The notes: generated from the sequence alone by a model not told the origin. A stretch of 64,000 bases of DNA from Gemmatimonas sp. (GCA_011390885.1 JAABRO010000005.1:57018-121017); one strand, 5' to 3'. Positions 26,601 through 35,559 are shown, counted from the stretch's first letter. Program-made: numbers and translations.

Positions 26601-29600
26601 CCCACGAGCCGAAGACGCGCCAGCGCGGTGGACACGAAGGCGGTGTCGGGGGCGCCGAGCCCCGAGACGAGCGAAAGCCGCAGCGCGCGCACGCGGCGGT
26701 CGTTCTGCGCGCCGACCGAGTCGGTGGGCGTGCGCCAGTTGAGGCGCACCTGCACCCAGCACTGCTCGGCGGAATCGGCCGGCGCCTCGATGGACGCGCC
26801 GCGCTGGCAGCGGCCGACGCGCGTCCAGGTGCTGCGATCGGAGAGGTCCACCACGAAGCGCTTGAAGCGCTCCTGCTCCGCCGCCGAGGCGTCGGTCATG
26901 TTGAGCTGCCCGTCGAGGTCGATGTCCTCCTCGTCGAGCCGATTGTTGCGCGCCGTGCAGTTGGCGCGACTGTCGCCGAGCAGCTGCTGCACCTGCGTGG
27001 TGCCGTTGCACAGCGTCACCCCCGTCTGCAGCACGGGCACCGGATTCGAGCTCGTGGAGTCGATCACCACGAGCGAATCGGCGAGGCTGCCGGGGAGCCC
27101 GGTGTCGTTCACGATCGCGTTGAAGGCGCGCGTGAGCGAGTCGCGTTCGCTGTCAAGGCGGTCGTAGCCCACGAGGCGCTTGCCGCGGAAGAGCGAGTCC
27201 ACGCGTCCCGGGATGGTGGCGTGCGGTCGGAGAATGAGCGTGTCCGGCGCGAAGGCCACGCTGTTCTCGCTGAGCTCGCCGAAGTCGAACACGAGGGTGG
27301 GATTGCGCGCGGCGCGCACCGGGTCGGTGTAGACCAGCGCGTAGAACTCGAGGTTCTCCACGCGCGAGAGGTCGCGACCGCTCGGATTGAGCACCGTGCG
27401 GATGGAGCGCCAGCGGCGTCCCGTAGGCACGCTGGGTCCGTCCACGTTCCACTGCAGCTGCGGCGCGCCCGTGGCCGGCTCGTAGGAGAGCCCGCCGCCC
27501 GCGCGCTGTGGGTAGAGGGTGAGAAAGAGCACCTGCTCGGGCGGCTGCAGCCCTCCCGCGGTAAAGCGCGCCGACGGATCGATCTGGTCGATGGTGTACG
27601 CGATGGTCTGGCCGCTGCGCGTGCGTCCAGTGTTCTGCCAGGCGAGCGTGGACGCGCGCTCGAGCGCGAATGCGTTCGCCGGGAAGCCGGCGAGCCGATC
27701 GGTGCGCTGCGGGCGGCTGCCGAAGTACCAGAGGGCGTCGCCCAGCTGCACCTGCGCACCCGCGTCGCCCTCGAACGACTCCACGTACGCCTGTCCCGCC
27801 GCGTTGGGGCGCGGCCGGCTCATCGCGAACTCGCCCTGTAGCGCGACGCGCGAGGGCGTCTGCGCAGCGGCGAGGCCAAGGCGCGACACGAGGCGGTTGA
27901 GCTGCGGCGCTTCCCACGCGAGGTCGCTGGTGAGGCCGGCCACGAACGACCCCACCGGCTCGTAGCCGAGCGCCGGTCGGTTGGAGACGGAGCGCTGCTC
28001 CTGCGAGATGGCGGTGATCGTGAACTGCCCCGCTTCCACCGGGAAGCGGGTGGTGAGCCCCAGGATCGTGGTGGGCGTGGCCGCGAGGGCGAAGAGCGGA
28101 TTCTCCTCGTAGCGCACGTTCACCGTGCGCGGTCGCAGGAAGAGCGTGTCCGGGCGGTTGAAGGCGATGCGCCCCGTTTCGTACGTGACGGTGTAGTCGC
28201 GGTCGCGCACGAGCAGCTGCCCGTCGAGCTCCACGCGCTCGGAGCCGGGACGGAGCTGCGTGGTGCCGAGGGTGATGCCGCCGCTCGCCCCATCGCTGCG
28301 CGACTCGTACTTGGCGAGCAGCCGGAAGATCGACTGCGGGCGCTGCGCGGAGTACAGGTACTCGTTGGGGAAGCTGTAGAGCGTGTCGTTGGCCGGGTTC
28401 GCGAGCGGCTGCGCGAGGCCGGCGCGCGCGAATGGCTGCAGCGAGGGGAAGACGATGAAGTGGTCGCGGATGAGCAGCTGGCCGGCGGTGCCAGCGGCCG
28501 AACGGTTCGCGTCGTTCGGGCGCGGCCAGAGGCGGTTCTCCACGTCGAACTGCGCACCATTGGTGGCCTGCGCGAGCCCGAAGAGCTGCAGGTAGGTGAG
28601 CCCGCGCGACGGATCGGGGGGCTGCTCCTGGTCGCCGCTGGTATTCGTCACGATGCGCACGTCCACCGTCTCGCGCCGGAGTTCCTCGCCGCCGAGGCGG
28701 TACACCGACTTGATCTCGCGCAGGAAGTAGGCCGAGTCGGTGGGCTGGAGTTCGGGCTCCCAGAGCAGGTTCGCGAACTGCGGCTCCGGCGTGAACTGGA
28801 TGTCGGGGGTGCCGCCGGTGTTCGGGTTGCGCCCCGGCTGCCCGTTCACGAGCACGTCGTAGGCTACGACGAGGCGCTCGTTGTTGAGGCCGAGCGGACG
28901 CACCAGCGCGATCCAGAGCTGCGAGGGATCGAGGTAGTAGTCCACGTTCTCGCGCAGCAGTTCGTAGATCTGGCGCGTGGGGTTGCGCGCGCCGCGCACG
29001 GCGAACTGCGGGCCGAGCGGATTCTGGTTCTGCGCACCGATGAGCTGGCGGTACACGTACACGCGCGCGGGGCGGATGGAGTCCGGGAGCGCCGACGCCG
29101 CCTGCAGCATCTGCTGCCGGTTCAGGATGTCGACGTTGGGGAAGTTGGGGAGCTGGCGCGGGTCGACGGTGAAGAAGAAGCGCCGCGACTCCACCTGGAT
29201 GTCCTCGATCACGCGGTCCACCTGCTGGACCGCGGTCTCGCCCACGGTGAATACGTTGTTGCGGGAGACGTTGCCGCGCTGGCGCGCGAGGATCGTCTCG
29301 AAGAACATGGGGCCGAGCTGGCCGCTGGCCTGGATGCCGTAGTTGTTGGAGGGGATGCCGGCGGTGAGGAAGCGCGAGCTGGGGGCGCGAAAGCTCACGT
29401 TGCCCACCTCGACGCGCTGGATCACCTCGTCGGGCTTGCCCGTGTAGAAGAGCGAGATGTTGTTGGAGGCGTCGAACTGGTTCTGCGAGTCGTACCGCAC
29501 GTCCACGAAGACGCGGTCGGCCACGCTGCCCTTGGAGGTGAGGTTGACCTGGAAGTCGAACCCCGGGAGCCAGTTGGCGACGCAGTTGGAGCCGAAGGTG

Positions 29601-29833
29601 ACGCGCTGGGCGGCGGTGCAGATCTCGTTGCGCGAGCGCACGACCTTGCTCTCGAGGCGCGCGGAGAGGTCGATGTCGAGGTCGGCGAGGTCTCGGCGAG
29701 GCCCCGGCAGGGGCGCGGTGTCCCGCGCGGGAGGCGGCGTGGCCTGGGCGCGCGCCATGGCGGGCACGCCCGGAAGGAGCGCCCCGAGGAGCAGCGCGAC
29801 CCGGGCCACCGGGCCGCGCGCGAGGCGGCGCAC
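23672..29833 (-). CDS. sprA: SprA/SovA family giant outer-membrane protein (type IX secretion translocon)
   Basis: A 2,053-residue protein from a GTG start, with a signal peptide ending MARAQA. In Bacteroidota SprA (about 2,400 residues) is the very large beta-barrel through which type IX substrates cross the outer membrane. Family hallmarks seen here are SLFYTGKPDEVIQRVEVGNV with the nearby GIPSNNYGIQASGQLG, an internal segment ending VFDFGELSENS (the 'LGxISED' region), and another SprA-type strand cluster near residue 1,400 (FLTENGYSVGTTVHLEH). The C-terminus is beta-rich and ends in LQLYFFGGEVR. It diverges from lptFG across a 238-base gap. No other type IX genes (sov partners, porV, gldKLMN) or substrates with a sorting domain are seen in the window. 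Confidence 0.85.
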   Translation of the reverse strand: MRRLARGPVARVALLLGALLPGVPAMARAQATPPPARDTAPLPGPRRDLADLDIDLSARLESKVVRSRNEICTAAQRVTFGSNCVANWLPGFDFQVNLTSKGSVADRVFVDVRYDSQNQFDASNNISLFYTGKPDEVIQRVEVGNVSFRAPSSRFLTAGIPSNNYGIQASGQLGPMFFETILARQRGNVSRNNVFTVGETAVQQVDRVIEDIQVESRRFFFTVDPRQLPNFPNVDILNRQQMLQAASALPDSIRPARVYVYRQLIGAQNQNPLGPQFAVRGARNPTRQIYELLRENVDYYLDPSQLWIALVRPLGLNNERLVVAYDVLVNGQPGRNPNTGGTPDIQFTPEPQFANLLWEPELQPTDSAYFLREIKSVYRLGGEELRRETVDVRIVTNTSGDQEQPPDPSRGLTYLQLFGLAQATNGAQFDVENRLWPRPNDANRSAAGTAGQLLIRDHFIVFPSLQPFARAGLAQPLANPANDTLYSFPNEYLYSAQRPQSIFRLLAKYESRSDGASGGITLGTTQLRPGSERVELDGQLLVRDRDYTVTYETGRIAFNRPDTLFLRPRTVNVRYEENPLFALAATPTTILGLTTRFPVEAGQFTITAISQEQRSVSNRPALGYEPVGSFVAGLTSDLAWEAPQLNRLVSRLGLAAAQTPSRVALQGEFAMSRPRPNAAGQAYVESFEGDAGAQVQLGDALWYFGSRPQRTDRLAGFPANAFALERASTLAWQNTGRTRSGQTIAYTIDQIDPSARFTAGGLQPPEQVLFLTLYPQRAGGGLSYEPATGAPQLQWNVDGPSVPTGRRWRSIRTVLNPSGRDLSRVENLEFYALVYTDPVRAARNPTLVFDFGELSENSVAFAPDTLILRPHATIPGRVDSLFRGKRLVGYDRLDSERDSLTRAFNAIVNDTGLPGSLADSLVVIDSTSSNPVPVLQTGVTLCNGTTQVQQLLGDSRANCTARNNRLDEEDIDLDGQLNMTDASAAEQERFKRFVVDLSDRSTWTRVGRCQRGASIEAPADSAEQCWVQVRLNWRTPTDSVGAQNDRRVRALRLSLVSGLGAPDTAFVSTALARLRLVGAPWLKRTERPISGVAGDSLGSLTGGYVIASVIGSLDSSGVIPYQPPPGVAEVPEDRQTGLEASRVQVNERALRLLAGGAPGQLFRPFDRAEAFLRFPEGLKSFMGYRTLRLWMRGRGNGWGPDGELNGFVKIGRDEHNFYAYRTPVNTGASQNAWEPEVRVDLQRFQSLRARLENLFLQGGADSIACTGADLELVRRSGLPTTSTVRRFAVCEDGYIVYTTDPTVTPPNLAGVQELAVGFVRVDSVPRSATAIAPNDTLELWINDIRLSDVVSDMGLAGELGLTLNAGDFMDVRAAVRRRDPNFRQLGEAPSFLTENGYSVGTTVHLEHLMPRRLGLAMPLSIDYTGTDVEQLFVNQTDIRADGITGLRNPRAGRVNYALSLRRAEPLEGRWYAPLANGFALNAAWGSGGTQSAFQEGRSSTYLVNAALDLAGGARRAPMPGWSLAPLNLLPASWQRSRLVRALRETPLQWSPSTFRVASGLSRQAARTTSFLKPAFALGDTGQVATAIQHVWQNSGVLEFRPVAGMSARVDARQVLDLRDYGELAALADSTERRAATEAERHRLLGADVGLERERSLTSAFRIEPSFWPWLRPRAELVTGFSLVKDPNARVLLQLDDSTGAFRLPRRLGATQNLMGGLTLDLQRLTQSRLSPTSFAGWWARALQPVDVTWTRTLDSNYDNTARTPGGGYQFGFGGIDLFRGLEGQLATAAGRSRRLVLSGGLTLPLSFSISSRAEVGRTETWSRRTRDGFQALITSEQDVYPDVTVRWNWRPMRPLGVFAGIGATAGYAVNAQRTDAPNELGGFADRSRGHAERVPVSASVTWNVFGPLITSVSWSRTIRDDERPGALTESRADDLSLGLSRTFPLPAEWKQKSGLRTQLSWQRQGSRSVVTNAVGDLALGALDAATASVFSRVLADNGREAISLNADTDLSETMTFSLSGSRVVTFDRTFNRRFSQTTFSAVLQLYFFGGEVR

Positions 29834-30071
29834 GGTTCGGCGTTCGCGGGGTACGAGCGTGGCGTGCGGGGCCGTGACGACGTGCTCCAGGGTGACGGCG
29901 GGAAGGACGACCGACGTGGTCCCTTGATTATGCAGTGGATACCGGGGGAATTTAGATGAATAGAACGGGACGCGCCTCGGGGCTCAAGCCACCGCGGTCC
30001 CCCCGGGGCATGGTTGTCGACGACGGCGGGTCGTCCGGCCGCGCCGCCTTCGAGACACCGAACCCCACGTC
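29834..30071. promoter_or_regulatory. Divergent intergenic region between sprA and lptF
   Basis: 238 bases with no supported gene. The patch 29921-29970 is strikingly AT-rich for this genome and is the likely promoter zone for both directions. CATAAT on the minus strand (29928-29933) could serve as a -10 element for sprA, but no good -35 lies at the right distance. Confidence 0.4.
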
Positions 30072-31664
30072 GTGAGGATCATTTCCCGCTACATCGTGCG
30101 CGAGCACCTCGGGCCCCTGGTGTTCTCGCTCACGGCGCTCACCTCGCTCCTGCTCCTGCAATACGTTGCCCGCCAGCTCGACAAGCTGGTGGGCAAGGGC
30201 TTGCCGTGGCGTGTGATCGGCGAGTTCCTCCTGCTCTCGCTGCCCTTCACCATCGCCATGACGCTGCCCATGGCGGTGCTGGTGGCCACGCTGCATGCGT
30301 TCGGGCGGCTCGCGTCCGAGCACGAGGTCACCGCCTTCAAGGCCAGTGGCGTGCGCGTGCGCTCGCTCATGGCGCCGGTGCTCGCGGTCTCGGCGGTGCT
30401 CTCCCTGCTCATGCTGGGGTTCAACGACCAGGTGCTGCCGCGGGCCAACCATCGGCTCAGCATCCTGCTCTCGGACATCGTGAGCGTGCGCCCCACCGTG
30501 GGGCTGCGCGAGCAGGTGCTCACGCGCGTGACCGAAACGTTCTACATGAAGGTGGGGTGGATCGACGACACCTCCAACCGCATGCGGGACGTGGAGATCT
30601 ACGACCTGCAGAACAGTGCCGAGCGGAAGTCGGTGTACGCCGACAGCGGCACGTTCACCCTGTCGCCCGACAGCGTGGACCTGCAGCTCGTGCTCTACGA
30701 CGGCGAGCAGCTGCAGTTCCCGCAGGGGGACTCGCGCCAGCTGCAGCGCACCGCGTTCCGCGAGCAGGTGCTGCGCGTGCAGGGCATGGCGCGCGGCTTC
30801 AGCGCCACCGGCGCGCAGGGGCAGTACAAGGGCGAGCGCGAGCAGGGCATCTGCGAGCTGCAGCGGGAGTACGAGGCGCGCGCGCAGGAGTACGAGACGC
30901 GGCGCCAGCGCTGGATCGCGCAGTTGCGCTCCGAGTACCAGGGCACCGATTCCGTGATCGTGGTGCCGCGCCCGCGGCCGGCGCACGGCGGGCTGGCCAA
31001 GCTGTATTGCGAGACGATCCCCGGCTGGTTCACCCCGAAGGTGGCCGAGGCGGCGGTGGTCAGCGCGGCGGCGGGCGTCCAGGACTCGGTGCAGGACAGT
31101 GCCGCGATGGCCGCGACGGCCGCGCGGGACAGCCTGCAGCGCGACAGCATCCGCCGCGCCGAGGACAGCGTGGCGGCCGCGGCGCGGCGCCAGACGGTGC
31201 AGCTCGACAACCTGCCGCCGCCCGCGATGTTCGCGGTGACGCCCGAGGCGCTGGCCGAAGCGCTGTACCAGATGAGTTCCTACGCGGTGGAAGTGCAGAA
31301 GAAGTTCGCGCTCTCGCTGGCCTGCTTCGTGTTCGTGCTCTTCGGACCGCCCATCGCACTGCGCTTCCCGCGCGGCGGCGTGGGCGTGACGATCGGCGTG
31401 TCGCTCGTGGTGTTCGGCGCCTACTACGTGTGCCTCATGGCCGGCGAAACGCTCGCCGACAAGGGGCGCGTGGACCCGGTGGTGGCCATGTGGGCGGCCA
31501 ACGTGATCTTCACGCTCGCCGGCCTCGTGCTGCTCTCCCGCGTGGAGAAGACCACCGACGGCTCGCGTGGCGGCGGGCTGCGTGACTGGTGGATGGACCG
31601 CAAGGCGCGGCGCGCGTTGCGGAGCGCCGCGCCGGCGAGCGCTGTCCCGGGGGCGTCGTCATGA
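30072..31664 (+). CDS. lptF: LPS export permease LptF with an enlarged periplasmic domain
   Basis: A 530-residue protein from a GTG start. The YjgP/YjgQ fold is clear: it begins ISRYIVREHLGPLVFSLTAL, has three N-terminal helices (to about 120), a periplasmic beta-jellyroll, and three C-terminal helices from about 415 (LACFVFVLFGPPIALRFPRG). With LptB and LptG it pulls lipopolysaccharide out of the inner membrane. Most LptF proteins have about 360 residues; the extra length is a predicted charged coiled coil (about 250-300) and an Ala/Asp/Ser-rich stretch (about 335-385) before the last helices. It is co-translated with lptG (ATGA). Confidence 0.9.
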   Translation: MRIISRYIVREHLGPLVFSLTALTSLLLLQYVARQLDKLVGKGLPWRVIGEFLLLSLPFTIAMTLPMAVLVATLHAFGRLASEHEVTAFKASGVRVRSLMAPVLAVSAVLSLLMLGFNDQVLPRANHRLSILLSDIVSVRPTVGLREQVLTRVTETFYMKVGWIDDTSNRMRDVEIYDLQNSAERKSVYADSGTFTLSPDSVDLQLVLYDGEQLQFPQGDSRQLQRTAFREQVLRVQGMARGFSATGAQGQYKGEREQGICELQREYEARAQEYETRRQRWIAQLRSEYQGTDSVIVVPRPRPAHGGLAKLYCETIPGWFTPKVAEAAVVSAAAGVQDSVQDSAAMAATAARDSLQRDSIRRAEDSVAAAARRQTVQLDNLPPPAMFAVTPEALAEALYQMSSYAVEVQKKFALSLACFVFVLFGPPIALRFPRGGVGVTIGVSLVVFGAYYVCLMAGETLADKGRVDPVVAMWAANVIFTLAGLVLLSRVEKTTDGSRGGGLRDWWMDRKARRALRSAAPASAVPGASS

Positions 31665-32812
31665 GCGGGACCACCGCCGCGGCGCCACGCCGTCGCCACC
31701 TCATCCGGCCACTCGATCGCTACGTGGCGGTGGAGTTCCTGCGCATCTTCCTGGTCACGAGTCTCGGCTTCCCGCTGCTCGTGTTCGTGGTCGACCTCGT
31801 GGACAACCTGCGCAAGTACACCGAGCGCAACATCCCGATGGCCGACATCGCGCTGAGCTACGTGTACTTCGTGCCGGACACCATGTACAAGGTGCTGCCG
31901 GCCGCCGTGCTCTTCGCCACCGTGTTCACGGTGGGCAACCTCACGCGCCACGCCGAGCTCACCGCCGCCAAGGCGTCGGGCATGAGCTTCCACCGTGTGG
32001 TGCGTCCGATCTTCGTACTGTCGGCGTTCGCGGCGGTGCTCGCGCTGATCATCGGCGAGCTGTCACCGCCGGCCAACTCCAAGCGGCTGGCGCTGCTGCG
32101 CGAGTCGTGCCTCACGTCCACGGCGCCATCGGGCGGCCTGGTGGTGTGCAACGAGTCCACGGTCACGCGCTACAACTTCGTGTTCGGCGGCGAGGGGGGG
32201 CGCGTGGTGCGCGCCACCTTCCTCAACGTGCGCGAGGCGCGCCTGCAGGAAGTGGAGACGGAGGTGCGCGGCGACTCGCTGCGCCCCACCCTGCTCATTG
32301 CCGCGAGCGGTGGCACCTGGACTTCCGAGCAGGGGTGGATGCTGCGTCTCGGCCACGCCCACATGATCCCCGACGCGCAGGAAGACATGGTGATGGCGTT
32401 CGACTCGCTGATCGACCGCCGCATGGTGGAGACGCCGCAGGAGCTGCGCGCCTCCGACAAGACGTCCGACGAGATGACCTACGGACAGCTCTCGCGCTTC
32501 ATCGCCACGCTCGAGCGTGCGGGGGCCGAAGTGCGCGGGCTGCGCGTGGAGCTCATGCTCAAGGTGGCGATCCCGGTCACCTGCATCCTGATTGCCATGT
32601 TCGGCGCGCCGCTCGCCACGAGCACCCAGCGCGGCGGCACCGCGTTCGGCGTGGGCGTGAGCCTGGGCACGACCGTGCTCATCCTGCTGCTCATCCAGCT
32701 CACCAAGGCCGTCGGCAAGTCCGGCGTCGTGTCCCCGGAGCTTGCCGCGTGGTTCCCCAACATCCTCGTCGGTGCGGTGGCCCTCGTGCTGCTGGCCCGC
32801 GTGCGGACGTGA
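31661..32812 (+). CDS. lptG: LPS export permease LptG
   Basis: A 383-residue protein, usual size for the family, starting at the ATG at 31661 that overlaps the lptF stop by four bases. It opens RPLDRYVAVEFLRIFLVTSL and has three helices, a periplasmic domain (about 125-275) and three more helices, including the family motif MFGAPLATSTQRGG. It pairs with LptF in the LptB2FG exporter. The ATPase gene lptB is not in the window. Confidence 0.92.
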   Translation: MSGTTAAAPRRRHLIRPLDRYVAVEFLRIFLVTSLGFPLLVFVVDLVDNLRKYTERNIPMADIALSYVYFVPDTMYKVLPAAVLFATVFTVGNLTRHAELTAAKASGMSFHRVVRPIFVLSAFAAVLALIIGELSPPANSKRLALLRESCLTSTAPSGGLVVCNESTVTRYNFVFGGEGGRVVRATFLNVREARLQEVETEVRGDSLRPTLLIAASGGTWTSEQGWMLRLGHAHMIPDAQEDMVMAFDSLIDRRMVETPQELRASDKTSDEMTYGQLSRFIATLERAGAEVRGLRVELMLKVAIPVTCILIAMFGAPLATSTQRGGTAFGVGVSLGTTVLILLLIQLTKAVGKSGVVSPELAAWFPNILVGAVALVLLARVRT

Positions 32813-32816
32813 CCTG

Positions 32817-33608
32817 ATGCCCATCGCCGCCAGCTGGCGCACCCTGCACAAGGGCTTCTGCTCCGTGCTCCGCCAGTTCGGGGAGCACGGCTACTACCTG
32901 CGCGACATCATGCGCGCGGCGCGCGAAACGGACACGTGGCCGCGCGAGACCATTCGCCAGATGCGCGTGATCGGCGTGGAGTCGCTGCTGCTCACCGTGA
33001 TCGTGGCCGCGTTCCTGGGTGGCGTGACCGCCTTCCAGACGCGCTTCCAGCTCTTTCCCGGGGTGCAGCTGTCGGCGGTGGGGCTCATCGCGCGCCAGAG
33101 CATCGTGCTGGAACTCGGCCCGCTGCTCACGGCGCTCGTGCTCACGGGACGCGTGGGCGCGCGCATGACGGCCGAGATCGGCACCATGCGCGTGACCGAG
33201 CAGATCGACGCGCTGGAGACGCTGGCGTACGACCCGGTGGCCTTCCTGTCGCTGCCCCGCCTGCTCGCCGCGCTCGTGATGCTGCCGGCACTCGTGATGC
33301 TCGCCAACGTGTCGGCCATCGTGAGCGCGTGGCTCACGCTGATCCTCGCCACCGACGTGCGCACCGTGGACTTCGTGGACGGCCTGCGGCTCTCCTTCAT
33401 TCCCTTCCAGGTGGTGTACAGCCTGGTCAAGGCCACCGCCTTCGGCGGCGCGATCGCGTTCGTGTGCTCCTACCAGGGGTACATCGCGCAGGCGGGCGCC
33501 GAAGGGGTGGGCAAGGCCACCGCGCGCGCCGTCGTGATCACGTCGGTCGCCATCCTCACCCTCGACGCGATCGTGGCGGCCGTGCTCGCCCCGTTCGTGC
33601 AGGCCTGA
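32817..33608 (+). CDS. mlaE: MlaE-family ABC permease (lipid/phospholipid transport)
   Basis: A 263-residue membrane protein starting at the ATG at 32817, four bases after lptG. The MlaE core is present: IRQMRVIGVESLLLTVIVAAFLG, the conserved cytoplasmic segment ELGPLLTALVLTGRVGARMT followed by AEIGTMRVTEQIDALE, and a C-terminal GYIAQAGAEGVGKATARAVV. With an MCE protein and an ATPase it moves phospholipids between the membranes. It is followed by an MCE gene, but no ATPase (mlaF) gene is adjacent, which is unusual. Confidence 0.93.
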   Translation: MPIAASWRTLHKGFCSVLRQFGEHGYYLRDIMRAARETDTWPRETIRQMRVIGVESLLLTVIVAAFLGGVTAFQTRFQLFPGVQLSAVGLIARQSIVLELGPLLTALVLTGRVGARMTAEIGTMRVTEQIDALETLAYDPVAFLSLPRLLAALVMLPALVMLANVSAIVSAWLTLILATDVRTVDFVDGLRLSFIPFQVVYSLVKATAFGGAIAFVCSYQGYIAQAGAEGVGKATARAVVITSVAILTLDAIVAAVLAPFVQA

Positions 33609-33662
33609 CGCGGCGCTGCCGCACCCTGTGGTTTCTTCAGTGACTTCAACGGATCGGACGCC

Positions 33663-34544
33663 ATGAAACGTCGTGATGAAGTGCTCGTGGGCCTGCTGCT
33701 GATCGTCTCGGTCGCCGCCGGCGTCGCGGGGACCGTGTGGCTTGCCCGGGGCGGCCTCTCCGCCGGCTACGACATGTACGCGCGCTTCCCGTGGGGCGCC
33801 GGCCTCAAGAACGGGCAGCCCGTGCTGCTCGCCGGCGTGAACGTGGGCTTCGTGAAGGGCGTGAAGCTCGACCCGGCCGGATCGCTGGTGGTCACGCTCG
33901 CGGTGCAGAAGGAGTATCGCGTGCCGGACGGCACGACGGCGGCCGTGGAGCCCAACGGCATCTTCGGCGACCAGCTCATCGCGCTCACGCCGACTCTGGG
34001 CGCGAGCACGTACATGGCCGCCGGGGACACGATCCCCACGGGGGCGGGCACACCGACCACCGGCGACCTGCTGGCCAAGGGCGACTCGATCGCCAGGGAC
34101 GTCGAGGCGCTGACCGGCGCGCTGCGCGCCGAGTTCGTGTCGGGCGGCGGCATTGCCGACCTGCGCAAGGTGACCGGCGAGATGGCCGCGCTGGTGGCCG
34201 AGCTCGGACAGATCGCGACGGCGCAGTCGCGCGAACTCACCATCACGCAGCAGCAGTTGCGCGCGACGCTCGCGGCGGTGGATTCGGCGGTCGTCGACTC
34301 CACCATGCGCTCGATTCGCACGAGCACGGCCAACGTGGCGGCGATCACCGAGGAGCTGCAGGTGGCCCAGGCGCAGGTGCGCTCGATGCTCACCAAGCTC
34401 GACAATGGCACCGGCACGGCCGGCAAGCTGCTCAACGACCCGAGCGTGTACGCGCGGCTGGACATGCTGCTCATGCGTCTCGACTCGCTGGCCATCGACG
34501 TGAAGGCAAACCCGCGCCGGTACATCAACCTGCGCGTGTTCTGA
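33663..34544 (+). CDS. mlaD: MlaD-like MCE-domain protein
   Basis: A 293-residue protein with one N-terminal membrane anchor (about 7-29) and an MCE domain (about 35-120; GAGLKNGQPVLLAGVNVGFV). A long helical C-terminal region follows (about 150-265), with LDNGTGTAGKLLNDP, typical of MCE proteins that form needle-like or ring assemblies. It sits in the periplasm and would bind lipids on their way between membranes, working with the MlaE product encoded 54 bases upstream. Confidence 0.9.
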   Translation: MKRRDEVLVGLLLIVSVAAGVAGTVWLARGGLSAGYDMYARFPWGAGLKNGQPVLLAGVNVGFVKGVKLDPAGSLVVTLAVQKEYRVPDGTTAAVEPNGIFGDQLIALTPTLGASTYMAAGDTIPTGAGTPTTGDLLAKGDSIARDVEALTGALRAEFVSGGGIADLRKVTGEMAALVAELGQIATAQSRELTITQQQLRATLAAVDSAVVDSTMRSIRTSTANVAAITEELQVAQAQVRSMLTKLDNGTGTAGKLLNDPSVYARLDMLLMRLDSLAIDVKANPRRYINLRVF

Positions 34545-34545
34545 C

Positions 34546-35430
34546 ATGGGTGGTCCTCCCGTGCTCCGCGTGGCCCCCGCCTCGCGATCCACGCGCCATG
34601 CACTCCTCCTCGCAACGGCGGCGCTCGCGACGTCGGCGCTTGCCGCCTGCGGCGGCGGTGGCGCTGCCGGCCCCATCGAACCGCCGCCGTCCAGCTGCAC
34701 CACCGCACCGCCATCGGCTGTCGCCACCTATTACGCCGCCGCGCGCAATCGCTGCGGCGCGGCCCTGTTCACGGCGCTGCACCAGACCGTGCGTGGCCAG
34801 CGACTGCTCGGCTACACCGCCGCGCGCGACTCCCTGTACGCGTTCGTGGACCGCGGTGATCGCCCGTGGATCGTGGACGCCTACACGGGTCGTGAAGCCG
34901 TTGGTGTGACGACACGCGCCACGGCAGCGGCGGCGAGCATCAACACCGAACACCTCTGGCCGCGCAGCCGCGGCGCCGAGAACGACCCGGCGCTGAGCGA
35001 CCTGCACCACCTCTTCTCGAGTGACGAGTCGGCGAACTCGCAGCGGTCGAACGTGCCGTTCGGGCTGGTGCGCGGCACGGTGCTGTGGACGAGCCCGAAC
35101 CCGCGCACGCCGGGCGATGTGAGCCGGCTCGGCTACGCGAACGGCAACAGCGGACAGCTCGTGTTCGAACCGCGGCCGGGCGTGCGCGGCGACATCGCGC
35201 GGGCGCTGCTGTACTTCCACCTGCGCTACCACCCCGAGCGGCCGGCCGGCTACAGCGTGCAGAACTTCTCGTTCGAACGCGACCTGCTGCTCGCCTGGGC
35301 GCGCGAGGATCCGCCCGACGGCTGGGAGCGCGCGCGGAACGACGGCGTGCAGCGGGCACAGGGCAACCGCAACCCGTTCATCGACTGGCCGGAACTGCTC
35401 GAGCTGCTGCCGGCGCCGGCCCTCAACTGA
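34546..35430 (+). CDS. Secreted endonuclease I family lipoprotein
   Basis: A 294-residue protein starting one base after the mlaD stop. The lipobox (TSALAAC, Cys35) predicts lipid anchoring. The endonuclease I fold follows, with the catalytic motif INTEHLWPRSRG (His136) and LSDLHHLFSSDESANSQRS. Family members cut DNA or RNA non-specifically with a divalent metal and feed on extracellular nucleic acid. It is the last gene of the lpt-mla run and converges on a TonB receptor across a terminator hairpin. Confidence 0.88.
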   Translation: MGGPPVLRVAPASRSTRHALLLATAALATSALAACGGGGAAGPIEPPPSSCTTAPPSAVATYYAAARNRCGAALFTALHQTVRGQRLLGYTAARDSLYAFVDRGDRPWIVDAYTGREAVGVTTRATAAAASINTEHLWPRSRGAENDPALSDLHHLFSSDESANSQRSNVPFGLVRGTVLWTSPNPRTPGDVSRLGYANGNSGQLVFEPRPGVRGDIARALLYFHLRYHPERPAGYSVQNFSFERDLLLAWAREDPPDGWERARNDGVQRAQGNRNPFIDWPELLELLPAPALN

Positions 35431-35499
35431 GGCGCGCACGGTGCGGTTGCGACCACCGGCACGACGCACATCCGGTGCATCGCGACGCCCACCGACAGC

Positions 35500-35537
35500 G
35501 AACGCCCCCGCCGCGCACTCGCGCGACGGGGGCGTTC
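35500..35537. terminator. Hairpin terminator between the endonuclease and TonB receptor genes
   Basis: GAACGCCCCCG (35500-35510) pairs with CGGGGGCGTTC (35527-35537), and CGCGC/GCGCG continue the stem inside with one mismatch and an ACTC loop. Sited between converging genes, it can end transcription both ways. Confidence 0.65.
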
Positions 35538-35559
35538 TGCCTCCGGGCTGGCGCCCGGC

